The notes under the pieces: model-generated
The model's input: the letters and a program-made list of their open reading frames with translations, nothing else
Told to the model about the DNA's origin: nothing
The model's database searches: none
Shown: positions 43,569 to 51,703 of the stretch, piece after piece
Layout of the letters: every line of letters starts with the position of its first letter
Numbering within the stretch: position 1 is the first letter of the stretch
DNA from: Flavobacterium gillisiae
GTDB taxonomy: Bacteria > Bacteroidota > Bacteroidia > Flavobacteriales > Flavobacteriaceae
Assembly: GCF_900107635.1 (NCBI RefSeq)
Contig: NZ_FNRD01000016.1
Span: forward strand, 1 to 64,000
DNA length: 64,000 nt
Direction: 5' to 3'
Translations under genes and position numbers: made by a program

Positions 43569-44480
43569 AATCTCCATTTATTAAAAATTTAAACAATAAA
43601 TACTCTTATTTTTTAATCTCGAATAGCTACTTACTATGCTCATTATTTTATTCAGATAGAAAACTATTCAACTCTCTTTTTATGTGAAACACAACCCACT
43701 AAACTGCCCAATTTCAATTCTTTTTATCTAAAGTATACACATAAATAAAATCGCCTATTTAACTGATCATCAATGGTATTATTTGTCCTTAGATGGCGGT
43801 TTAAATAAAAATTGTAACATGATTAAATTCTTTCTATAAAAATGATATATTCTGAGGAAGCGATTTATACTTCAATTATTTTACAACCATTCAGATCCTC
43901 AAAGCACATTTATACTTTCGCTATGCTACAGAATAAAAGAGTTTTAAGGATACTCAATAAAAGAATCTTGAAAATTAAAGCCACTAGCTACGTATAATTT
44001 TCAAGACCCTTTTCCATGGCTTATTTAACCATATTATTACTCCAAACTATAAGCCGATTAAAACCATCAAACATTATTTCTAGTGTTTACCTTCTTCTTT
44101 ACAATCACACATAATACGCTTTACAACCTTGCTTCCATCCTATCTATATTCAAAAGCCAGTATGCTAATTGTCCCAATTCAAGAGCAAAGGTATACTAGT
44201 GTTTTTAACGCAAAAAAAAGGTCAAGCCCTGCGGGTTTATCAAAAAATCTCCACCCATTCGGGTAGTATTTATTTGATAAAACCTTGTTTTTGCTAAACA
44301 CTAACCTTTTATGCTCTCGAAACGAAACATAGCATACTCCGACTCTTTAGACGAATAAAAAAAATGTCAACAATGAAATGTAGTACTATTTATATTGGAT
44401 TTAGAGTGAAACAAAACAGCTCCTCCTCTCATTACCGAATAAATTAATTTAAAAAAAAATAACCCTAAAAACGGAAAATC
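43569..44480. other. 912-base gene-free stretch in the element
   Basis: I find no gene. It contains an inverted repeat at 44234-44284 (separate entry). The rest is A/T-rich with no reading frame or RNA that I can recognise; it includes the divergent promoters of the small leftward gene and ssb. Confidence 0.5.
44234..44284. repeat. Inverted repeat with inner hairpin
   Basis: GGTTTATCAAA and TTGATAAAACC enclose a smaller ACCC-ATTC-GGGT hairpin. Nested structures of this kind suit a nicking site or single-strand origin, or an RNA; the role is unproven. Confidence 0.5.
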
Positions 44481-44873
44481 ATGAACATCATCGGAAGATT
44501 AACAAAGGATTCGGAAGTACACAGAACCGCGCAAGACAAGCAAGTAGTGAATTTTTCTGTAGCCATCAATGATAGCTACAAAAATAAACAAGGCGAACGT
44601 GTAGAGCAAACAAGCTATTTTGATTGCTCCTACTGGATAAGTCCAAATGTTGCAAAAATACTCACCAAAGGCGCTTTAGTTGAGCTTACAGGTAGAGTAA
44701 GTGCAAGAGCCTGGACAGCTAGTAGCGGAGAATTAAAATCAAGTTTGACTTTTCATACTTCGACTATAAAATTGCACGGAGGCAGTAAGAAAATTGAATT
44801 TACACAAGGGTTTACAAAGCAGGATAATACAAAGATCATCACACCAGAACCTGCTGAGGATTTACCCTTTTAA
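44481..44873 (+). CDS. ssb: Single-stranded DNA-binding protein
   Basis: The 130-residue protein has an OB fold opening MNIIGRLTKDSEV and a short tail ending EDLPF, close to the usual DDIPF tip that binds partner proteins. It is shorter than chromosomal SSBs, consistent with an element-encoded copy that protects transferred or replicating DNA. It precedes a DUF932 gene by 45 bases in the same direction. Confidence 0.88.
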   Translation: MNIIGRLTKDSEVHRTAQDKQVVNFSVAINDSYKNKQGERVEQTSYFDCSYWISPNVAKILTKGALVELTGRVSARAWTASSGELKSSLTFHTSTIKLHGGSKKIEFTQGFTKQDNTKIITPEPAEDLPF

Positions 44874-44918
44874 CTCTAAACATATAATAATTTTTTCAAC
44901 TTTTAAAATTTTAATATC

Positions 44919-45992
44919 ATGGCACACAATTTAAATTTCAACGAAAGAACGGGACGTTATTCATTTTTTAGCGTACAACAAAAAGCTTGGCACGGTTTAG
45001 GTCAAATAGTATCAGACTATCCGACAAGTGCAGAAGCTATTAACCACGCAGGACTTGACTATGAAGTTATAAAAAGTCCTCTTTATTCCAAGGTATCAAA
45101 CATAATTGATCCTACTGACAGTTTAGCAATTAGAGACAATGAACTAAAAGTGCCTAATTATTTTGCTACTACCCGTACCGATAACAATACTGTTTTGGGT
45201 GTAGTCGGTAAAGAGTATCATATTGTCCAAAATCGTGAAGCATTTGGTTTCTTTGATGCTATTGTAGGTGGTACAGATGGAATTATGTACGAGACTGCAG
45301 GCGCTTTAGGAAATGGAGAACGCATTTTTATTACAGCAAAATTACCTAACTATATTCGTGTTGGTACTGGTGATGATGTTACAGAAAAATATATTTTCCT
45401 CACTACTTCACACGATGGTAGCGGAAGTATTACGGCAGCTTTTACACCTGTTAGAATTGTATGCCAAAATACACTAAACGCTTCACTTCGAAATATGAGC
45501 AACGTGGTACGCATCCGCCATACTTCGGGAGCAAAACAACGTTTGGAGAATGCGCATAAAGTAATGGGATTAGCAAACGAATTTAGTAATCAACTAGAGG
45601 GAATTTTTAATGAATGGTCAAAAGTAAGAGTAAACGACAACGAGGTTAAAAAATTGATACAATTAGCACTATGTCCAAACAAGGAAACCTTACAGCATAT
45701 TAAAAACGGAAATGAGGACGAAATATCAACCGTTTTTAAAAATACGGTTGAGGATGCCTTTGCCTATGCTATGACGAGCGACTCACAACAAATGGAAACG
45801 ACAAAAGGCACTTTGTTTGGATCTTATAACGCAGTTACAGGCTACTACCAAAATGTACGTAGCTATAAGAACAATGAAGCAAAATTACAATCTATTATTT
45901 TGGGAGGTACTGCACAATCAAAATCGCAAAAGGCTTTTGAAATCTGTACCTTATTTCAAAAAAATGGTACTGACGTTTTCAACTTCAATTAA
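44919..45992 (+). CDS. DUF932 domain protein
   Basis: The 357-residue protein carries the DUF932 domain (RYSFFSVQQKAWHGLGQIV; SHDGSGSITAAFTPVRIVCQNTL; GYYQNVRSYKNN). Such genes are common on plasmids and phages of Bacteroidota and beyond and are of unknown function. It sits directly downstream of ssb, so a joint role in element DNA metabolism is likely. Confidence 0.85.
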   Translation: MAHNLNFNERTGRYSFFSVQQKAWHGLGQIVSDYPTSAEAINHAGLDYEVIKSPLYSKVSNIIDPTDSLAIRDNELKVPNYFATTRTDNNTVLGVVGKEYHIVQNREAFGFFDAIVGGTDGIMYETAGALGNGERIFITAKLPNYIRVGTGDDVTEKYIFLTTSHDGSGSITAAFTPVRIVCQNTLNASLRNMSNVVRIRHTSGAKQRLENAHKVMGLANEFSNQLEGIFNEWSKVRVNDNEVKKLIQLALCPNKETLQHIKNGNEDEISTVFKNTVEDAFAYAMTSDSQQMETTKGTLFGSYNAVTGYYQNVRSYKNNEAKLQSIILGGTAQSKSQKAFEICTLFQKNGTDVFNFN

Positions 45993-46009
45993 AAAGGCTT
46001 TAAAATTAA

Positions 46010-46042
46010 AGGCGACTACTCACAAAAGTAGTCGCCTATTTT
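46010..46042 (+). terminator. Rho-independent terminator
   Basis: AGGCGACTACT pairs with AGTAGTCGCCT around CACAAA, followed by ATTTT. It closes the ssb-DUF932 transcript. Confidence 0.82.
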
Positions 46043-46138
46043 AACAATTTCTATTATTTTTCAGAATAAAGTTTTTTTCTAAATCTTAAAGATTTTAGGG
46101 CACAACCTATTCCGGTTGCATTACTTCAAAGTCTGGAT

Positions 46139-46253
46139 GCAAAAAGACACTCCCTTCCAATGGTCGGGAAAGTCTTTTTGCGGGAAATGATACAACCATT
46201 TTGGTAAAACAACAATCGCACAGATTCTCATTGCTCTTTATATTTTACCAAAA
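46139..46253. repeat. Two inverted repeats in a 367-base gene-free gap
   Basis: GCAAAAAGAC[AC]TCCC (from 46139) pairs with GGGA[AA]GTCTTTTTGC (to 46181), and TTTTGGTAAAA (46199-46209) with TTTTACCAAAA (46243-46253). No gene is seen in 46043-46360. A transfer origin or small RNA is possible; neither is shown. Confidence 0.5.
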
Positions 46254-46360
46254 AGCTCGTGATTATTGGTTAGGATAGTCAGTATCCTATTTTTTTTTAC
46301 TGGACTTCTTTTCTTTCCACATAAGTGACAAAAGAAAAGAAGCAAAAGAATGCCACTTTA

Positions 46361-46651
46361 TTATTTTGGATTTTGATCGTGTTTAAATGGAACTTCTTTT
46401 TGAATTAGCACTTTGTTATCTTTCTGTTGTTTTGAATAACTCCATAATAAAAGTAGTCCAAAAATAATCAGAATATAAGCAATCCATTTTCCTGTACGTT
46501 CCAAAAATGAAATAAAGACTGATTTTTCATAACTTGAAAAACTTTCCGCTCCCAAAGGACTTCTTCTGTAAAATTTTCTTCTGTTTATCCAATAACGAAT
46601 ACCAAAACCACTTAGCAAAGCTAAACCACTTAAAACCATTGTTGGATTCAT
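46361..46651 (-). CDS. Hypothetical two-helix membrane protein
   Basis: The 96-residue protein has two membrane segments (about residues 5-19 and 51-71) and a basic tail. It lies downstream of traN in the same direction, after 240 gene-free bases, where traO would be expected in Bacteroides elements; it shows no resemblance to TraO. Confidence 0.6.
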   Translation of the reverse strand: MNPTMVLSGLALLSGFGIRYWINRRKFYRRSPLGAESFSSYEKSVFISFLERTGKWIAYILIIFGLLLLWSYSKQQKDNKVLIQKEVPFKHDQNPK

Positions 46652-46891
46652 AATTTGATTTTTTTAAATTTTAAATTTTAAATTTAGTAAAAACTACCTC
46701 ATCAGTACGGAACTTACTATTTATAAATCAGTAAGTTGCGTACTTATTTATAAACAGTTAAAAAAACACTGTAATATACCCAACAAAAATAGGCTATATC
46801 ACAAGTCGTGAAACAGCCTATTTTCCCATTATTATATTTTGAATACTATGAGAGAATTATCCTCAAATACCTCCTTTATAAAGAACCAATT

Positions 46892-47794
46892 TTAATTATG
46901 AAACTTCCTATCTTTTATCAGTATTGCTTTGAGTAAATCTGAATTTTTAAGTTTTATCAACTGATGTCTCGCTCCATTTTTCTCATAAATTTCTATCAGG
47001 AGTACTTTGTCATCGGCAATAGTAAATTGATCCAATAAAAATATATTTCGCTCTACCGTTTTACCTTTAATTTCGTCCAATGGTTTGTAAATTCTTAGTG
47101 GATTAAACGTCATTTCTTGTATAACCGTACGTTTGGCTAGCTTTTTATCAACTACTTTGAAAGTAACAAAATCGACATGGAAAGAGACATAACTACAATT
47201 AGTAACTTGAGTATGGAAATAGAACTTGCCATCATCTACATAGATTCCTTTTAACATGAACTCGACACCATAACTTCTAGCACCCTTATTCTTTATTAAA
47301 CGTTTGTCTTTTTTGTATATCGTTCCCATTAAATCGTCTACCAGTGAAGGTGAATTTTTTCCGAGTTCCTCAAATAGGACATCATTTGAATTCTCTCTAT
47401 TTATCCCTTTCTGCATTTCCAAAAGATTATAATTCATATCCACAGGACTAGAATTGTAGAGGACATTGAAATTATAAAAATGCCCGTCTTCGGTAATTAC
47501 GGAAAAGTTTGTTTCCTCATCGAAATTACGGACTGAAGCTTTTACTCTTAATACATTTTCTGCATCTTCTGCTTTGCTTGCAATCAAATAGTCACTTCCT
47601 AAATCTACGTATCGTATTGCAGAAGGAAAGAGTAGATGCGACGTTTTACTATAAGTTACCTCTATCGGGTACGGATCTATTTTTTCTAAGTACAATTTTT
47701 GGGCATTAGTAACAGTCACTTGCCCTTCAGATTCCATACTGTATCCTAAAAATAAGACCAGTACTATTACCATACTTTTTTTTATAGTTTTCAT
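46892..47794 (-). CDS. traN: Conjugative transposon protein TraN
   Basis: The 300-residue exported protein has a signal peptide (residues 1-24) and the TraN body (LYLEKIDPYPIEVTYSKTSHLLFPSAI; DYLIASKAEDAENVLRVKA), which resembles VirB9-type outer-membrane-associated components. It is the last recognisable gene of the tra cluster here and follows traM by 27 bases. Confidence 0.85.
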   Translation of the reverse strand: MKTIKKSMVIVLVLFLGYSMESEGQVTVTNAQKLYLEKIDPYPIEVTYSKTSHLLFPSAIRYVDLGSDYLIASKAEDAENVLRVKASVRNFDEETNFSVITEDGHFYNFNVLYNSSPVDMNYNLLEMQKGINRENSNDVLFEELGKNSPSLVDDLMGTIYKKDKRLIKNKGARSYGVEFMLKGIYVDDGKFYFHTQVTNCSYVSFHVDFVTFKVVDKKLAKRTVIQEMTFNPLRIYKPLDEIKGKTVERNIFLLDQFTIADDKVLLIEIYEKNGARHQLIKLKNSDLLKAILIKDRKFHN

Positions 47795-47821
47795 ATTTAA
47801 ATTTTTTATTAAAGTGAATAA

Positions 47822-49123
47822 TTATTTTTTTGACACTAGAAACACTTGAAGGCCTGCCTTCAAAGTGACTTTTGGAGTTTTCATTTTTTTTGAAAAATAA
47901 CCTGAAATGCCCTGCACAAGGCCACGGCTCAAATCGCCAGCTATCTGCTGTCCTGGGGAACTTGAAAGCATAATACTGCTTCCTGAAGTTTGTCCCATAT
48001 TGGCAGCCATTTCTTTCACAGCGCTCATTTCGGGAGAATAGGGTACAAATAATCCTTGTTGTCCATCTAATCCATAGATAGTAAGATCAACAGGGAGGAT
48101 AGTACCATCCAACTCAATAGAAGTAATTTTCATTTGCAGCCTTCCTTGATTAAATTTTGAATTTGCCGTCAACACCGTTCCTTGCGGAATAATATGATTT
48201 TGCATTTTGGCAGGCTCTAATAAACGCAAACGAACACTACTTTCCACTGATACTAACTGTGTGGTATGGATAACTGCTCGAATACTATTTTTGAGCTGTG
48301 TCTCCTTTTCGATTTTCCCTGCAGTGTAAAATCCTCGATTACGACTTTCGCTCCAATTGGCTATAAAAGTACTGTCAGGAAGATCTCTATTTAATGACGA
48401 AACAGCATTTTTTCGAGCAGGAATAAATGAAATAAAAGATTCTTTTTCGGTTGAAGCAGTAGAAAAAGCCATTGTTTTTTCATTTAATTGTTCCGTTGAA
48501 GTCTTATTGACTGGCAAATATTTAGCCGCCATTTGATATGACTTCTCCATTAACTCCAATTGATTGTCAACAATATTGGTAGGTGTTTCTTCCTTTCTTG
48601 CTAACTCTTTTTTTACCTCATCTAATTGTTTGCGTAATTCCTGCGTTTCAGATTTATCATTATTGTAAAAACTGCCCAATGTATTTTGTGCATTGCGATA
48701 ACTATTCAGCGAAGTATTAGTATTGGTTTCTTTTTCTGTTTCAGGAACATCTTGCAATGATTCTTCTGTACTCCCCTCATTCCAGTAATCAGAAAGAGAG
48801 GTTAGCGCATTTTGTTTTTCTCGATTTTTTTGTTCCACTATTTCCTGTTCATAGGCTTTTTGTTTATCATTCTGTAAACCGATAGTAGAAGCCTGAGGAA
48901 CGGAATCATTGAGACCTACATCTTCTGTCTTTCTTATGTTTTCCGATGGTTTGAATAGTAGATACATACAACCAAGAAATACTATACCCATCAACGCAAA
49001 CAGGATTGGCTTTTTAAATTTTTCTACATTATTATCTGAAGATTCTCGCGCTATATCTGTACTTTTATCTAAGCTACCATCCGTAACCAAGACCGTATTT
49101 TTTTTGTTTTCACTTTCTTTCAT
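47822..49123 (-). CDS. traM: Conjugative transposon protein TraM
   Basis: The 433-residue protein has a cytoplasmic N terminus, one membrane segment (about residues 36-56), a coiled-coil-rich linker and a VirB10-like C-terminal domain (LLEPAKMQNHIIPQGTVLTA; IYGLDGQQGLFVPYS). It spans the envelope in type IV secretion. It overlaps traL by 14 bases. Confidence 0.88.
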   Translation of the reverse strand: MKESENKKNTVLVTDGSLDKSTDIARESSDNNVEKFKKPILFALMGIVFLGCMYLLFKPSENIRKTEDVGLNDSVPQASTIGLQNDKQKAYEQEIVEQKNREKQNALTSLSDYWNEGSTEESLQDVPETEKETNTNTSLNSYRNAQNTLGSFYNNDKSETQELRKQLDEVKKELARKEETPTNIVDNQLELMEKSYQMAAKYLPVNKTSTEQLNEKTMAFSTASTEKESFISFIPARKNAVSSLNRDLPDSTFIANWSESRNRGFYTAGKIEKETQLKNSIRAVIHTTQLVSVESSVRLRLLEPAKMQNHIIPQGTVLTANSKFNQGRLQMKITSIELDGTILPVDLTIYGLDGQQGLFVPYSPEMSAVKEMAANMGQTSGSSIMLSSSPGQQIAGDLSRGLVQGISGYFSKKMKTPKVTLKAGLQVFLVSKK

Positions 49124-49397
49124 GTTTTCTGTTTTTTATAATTAACAACAAGGAATCCCTTAGCGATGCTGTGGATTCGTTCTTTTTGAGAAGAGCGTTT
49201 TCAATACGCTCCTCATCCAGCTTACTGCTGTGTTTTCCGGTTTCAAACCAAACGCTAAGTATAACAACTACAGTAAGAATCAAATAACTGATAAAAGAAT
49301 ACAGAATGTACTTGTACTGTTTTTGAAGAGGAAGTGCTCTCCAGCGTACATCAATCTTTATTAACCATAAGTCAATATTTGTTCGAAGATTTTCCAT
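49110..49397 (-). CDS. traL: TraL-like (DUF3989) protein
   Basis: The 95-residue protein has a short basic N terminus and one membrane segment (about residues 28-49). Its position between traK and traM, its size and the KYILYSFISYLILTVVVILSV segment fit TraL. The assignment rests mainly on gene order. Confidence 0.7.
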   Translation of the reverse strand: MENLRTNIDLWLIKIDVRWRALPLQKQYKYILYSFISYLILTVVVILSVWFETGKHSSKLDEERIENALLKKNESTASLRDSLLLIIKNRKHERK

Positions 49398-49408
49398 CTT
49401 GGTTTATT

Positions 49409-50032
49409 TTAACGTTCAATAATTTCTAGATCATTATTCTGCAGTACAGTAAACTTTTCTATATTGAAGCCTTGCGGATTATTATCCGAACGAACGGAAT
49501 TCACAAGGTAACAGGAGGTAACTAAATTGCGTTTGGTTACATTACTAGAGCGAATGATGTACTGCTTGGCATAAGTTTTTACAGCATAAGGATAGGTTTC
49601 AAAGTTGCATATCACACTATCTACTTCAAGGCGTTGTTGCACATTACCTGAAATAATCCGATTGTAATACCCCTTTTCAGCTAAGTCTTTGTAATAATCA
49701 AAAGCGCTTTTGTCTGCTAGATTAAATGCTCTTTTCATATTATTTTCTATAGCACTCTTGTCTGGTGCCAGTGTAAAGAAAAGCTCATGAAAGCGACGTA
49801 TGTGTTCCCGAGCTTCTACAGGACGATTGATTGAAGCGTCTTGCGCCAGCGCTAGCATTAATGATTTACCATTATCCAACACATAAACCTTTTGACGCTG
49901 CAATTCTGCAAACCGATACGATTCCCAAATTGCATATCCTGCTACTCCAACACAGAGTACTGCAAATACTATGGCATACAGTCTGATTTGTTTAAAGCTA
50001 TTTTCGATATTTCTTAATATTTTAAATTCCAT
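49409..50032 (-). CDS. traK: Conjugative transposon protein TraK
   Basis: The 207-residue protein has an N-terminal membrane segment (about residues 17-34) and a periplasmic body with the FHELFFTLAPDKSAIENNMKRA block (about residues 86-107) typical of TraK, a VirB8-like component. It follows traJ by 20 bases. Confidence 0.9.
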   Translation of the reverse strand: MEFKILRNIENSFKQIRLYAIVFAVLCVGVAGYAIWESYRFAELQRQKVYVLDNGKSLMLALAQDASINRPVEAREHIRRFHELFFTLAPDKSAIENNMKRAFNLADKSAFDYYKDLAEKGYYNRIISGNVQQRLEVDSVICNFETYPYAVKTYAKQYIIRSSNVTKRNLVTSCYLVNSVRSDNNPQGFNIEKFTVLQNNDLEIIER

Positions 50033-50052
50033 TTTACTTTAATTTTAAATTG

Positions 50053-51045
50053 TTACTTCATTAATCTCCCCCCAATATTTCCAGTAACTGCTCCCGTGCC
50101 AGCTCCTACAATATTTCCAGTTTTAGCGCTAGTTTGATTTATATTACGAACAAAGTTTCCTGCTCCGCCAGCCTGAATAATCCACCCAGTCACCGTAGGA
50201 ATTGTAAAATATCCAATGATGCCAATAATCATAAAGATGATGTACACTGTACTGGATGAATCTGGAATAAAATTAGGATCGGATAAACTGTCAATATCCT
50301 TTTGCAGTATTAACGATTGGATCTTGGACAACATCGAGCTGAAAAGGTCAGAAACGGGCAACCAGAGATACACACTAATGTATCGGGTAAACCACTGTGT
50401 TAAGGTGGACTGAAACCCATCCCAAACCGAAATAGCAAAAGCTATGGGGCCTAAAATTGATAGCACAATCAAGAAGAAAGTTCGTATCGTGTCAATGACC
50501 AGTGCAGCAGCTTGAAAAAGCACTTCTAAAAATTCTCGAAAACTATCGCGAATCATTTTCTTGATACTATACATTTCTCTTTCAATATACATACCCGATA
50601 TGGTTGCTAAATCGGAAGGCGTCCATCCTAATTCATCCAATTTCTTATCAAATTCATCATCCGATGCCAAATAAGCTGTCTCTGGATTTCGAAGCATAGC
50701 CTCTCTCTCCAATAGGTCTTTTTGCTGTTGTAAGGCATTCAGGTCTAAAACCTGGTTTTCTAAAATGCTATGTGTTCCTTGTACAATTGGACTAAGTACC
50801 CCATTGAGCGTTCCTAAAACAATAGTTGGAAAGAACATGATGCAGAGTCCTAAAGCAAAAGGTCTAAGTAGCGGAAATACATCTATAGGTTCTGCACTAC
50901 TTAGTGCCTGCCACACTTTTAATGCTACATAAAACAAAGCTCCCAATCCAGCTAAACCTTTAGCTACTGCGGCCATATCAGCTGATAGTGGTAGCATCTC
51001 GTCATAGAGCGATCGTAGTACTTGGTGTAGATTACTAAATTCCAT
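50053..51045 (-). CDS. traJ: Conjugative transposon protein TraJ
   Basis: The 330-residue polytopic membrane protein has six or so membrane segments and a long central loop (ENQVLDLNALQQQKDLLERE), the TraJ/VirB6-like pattern. The start at 51045 lies 2 bases after the traI stop; a TTG at 51054 would give 3 extra residues. Confidence 0.9.
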   Translation of the reverse strand: MEFSNLHQVLRSLYDEMLPLSADMAAVAKGLAGLGALFYVALKVWQALSSAEPIDVFPLLRPFALGLCIMFFPTIVLGTLNGVLSPIVQGTHSILENQVLDLNALQQQKDLLEREAMLRNPETAYLASDDEFDKKLDELGWTPSDLATISGMYIEREMYSIKKMIRDSFREFLEVLFQAAALVIDTIRTFFLIVLSILGPIAFAISVWDGFQSTLTQWFTRYISVYLWLPVSDLFSSMLSKIQSLILQKDIDSLSDPNFIPDSSSTVYIIFMIIGIIGYFTIPTVTGWIIQAGGAGNFVRNINQTSAKTGNIVGAGTGAVTGNIGGRLMK

Positions 51046-51047
51046 GA

Positions 51048-51680
51048 TTACCAATATTTTTGGTTAGCAGTTCCATAAAGCTCCAATACCCTTTTACTAC
51101 TGTTTGCTTTCTTAGCTCGCAGATAACTAACCGAAATATTTTTATTCGTGAAATAGCGAACCAAATTGTGGTACTCTTTTACTTTTAGATAAACACGATC
51201 AATAATATCCATTCGCTCCTTATCCGTAAGCGACAAGCTGGAAGTGCTTACAATTTGCTTTAACTCTTTCAGAAGTTCAGTACTTTCATTTAACAATATG
51301 GAATACCCATTAGCAATAGCCGTTAATTCTTGTTCATTAAAATTAGGATCGTTCAACATTTTCCCAAAATTACTTACATACATCTCAGAGACATCACCAA
51401 CAAGTAATACGGTCTGCTGTACTTTTCGAGCATCCTTTACTAGGTTATTTACAGCCTTTAGCTTGTCATAATATTCTTTTCCTTGATTATATACTTTTTG
51501 GACTTCTTTAAAGTTGTTAATCATGTTAGTCGCTGTGGTTGAAGTTTGTATAATCTGTCTCGCTGAATTGACTATTCCTTGAGCCAAATTGGTTGGATCT
51601 GTTACCACCCACTGTGCTTTAGCAGTCGGCATGACAGCAAATAAAATTACCATGCACACCATAATTTTTAAATTTTTCAT
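51048..51680 (-). CDS. traI: Conjugative transposon protein TraI (DUF4141)
   Basis: The 210-residue protein has a signal peptide (residues 1-22) and the family start QWVVTDPTNLAQGIVN (about residues 23-38), followed by coiled-coil NLVKDARKVQQTVL. It is a periplasmic VirB5-like component. It lies between traG and traJ; no traH is present. Confidence 0.9.
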   Translation of the reverse strand: MKNLKIMVCMVILFAVMPTAKAQWVVTDPTNLAQGIVNSARQIIQTSTTATNMINNFKEVQKVYNQGKEYYDKLKAVNNLVKDARKVQQTVLLVGDVSEMYVSNFGKMLNDPNFNEQELTAIANGYSILLNESTELLKELKQIVSTSSLSLTDKERMDIIDRVYLKVKEYHNLVRYFTNKNISVSYLRAKKANSSKRVLELYGTANQKYW

Positions 51681-51703
51681 TTTTATTCGTTTTTAAATTT
51701 TTA

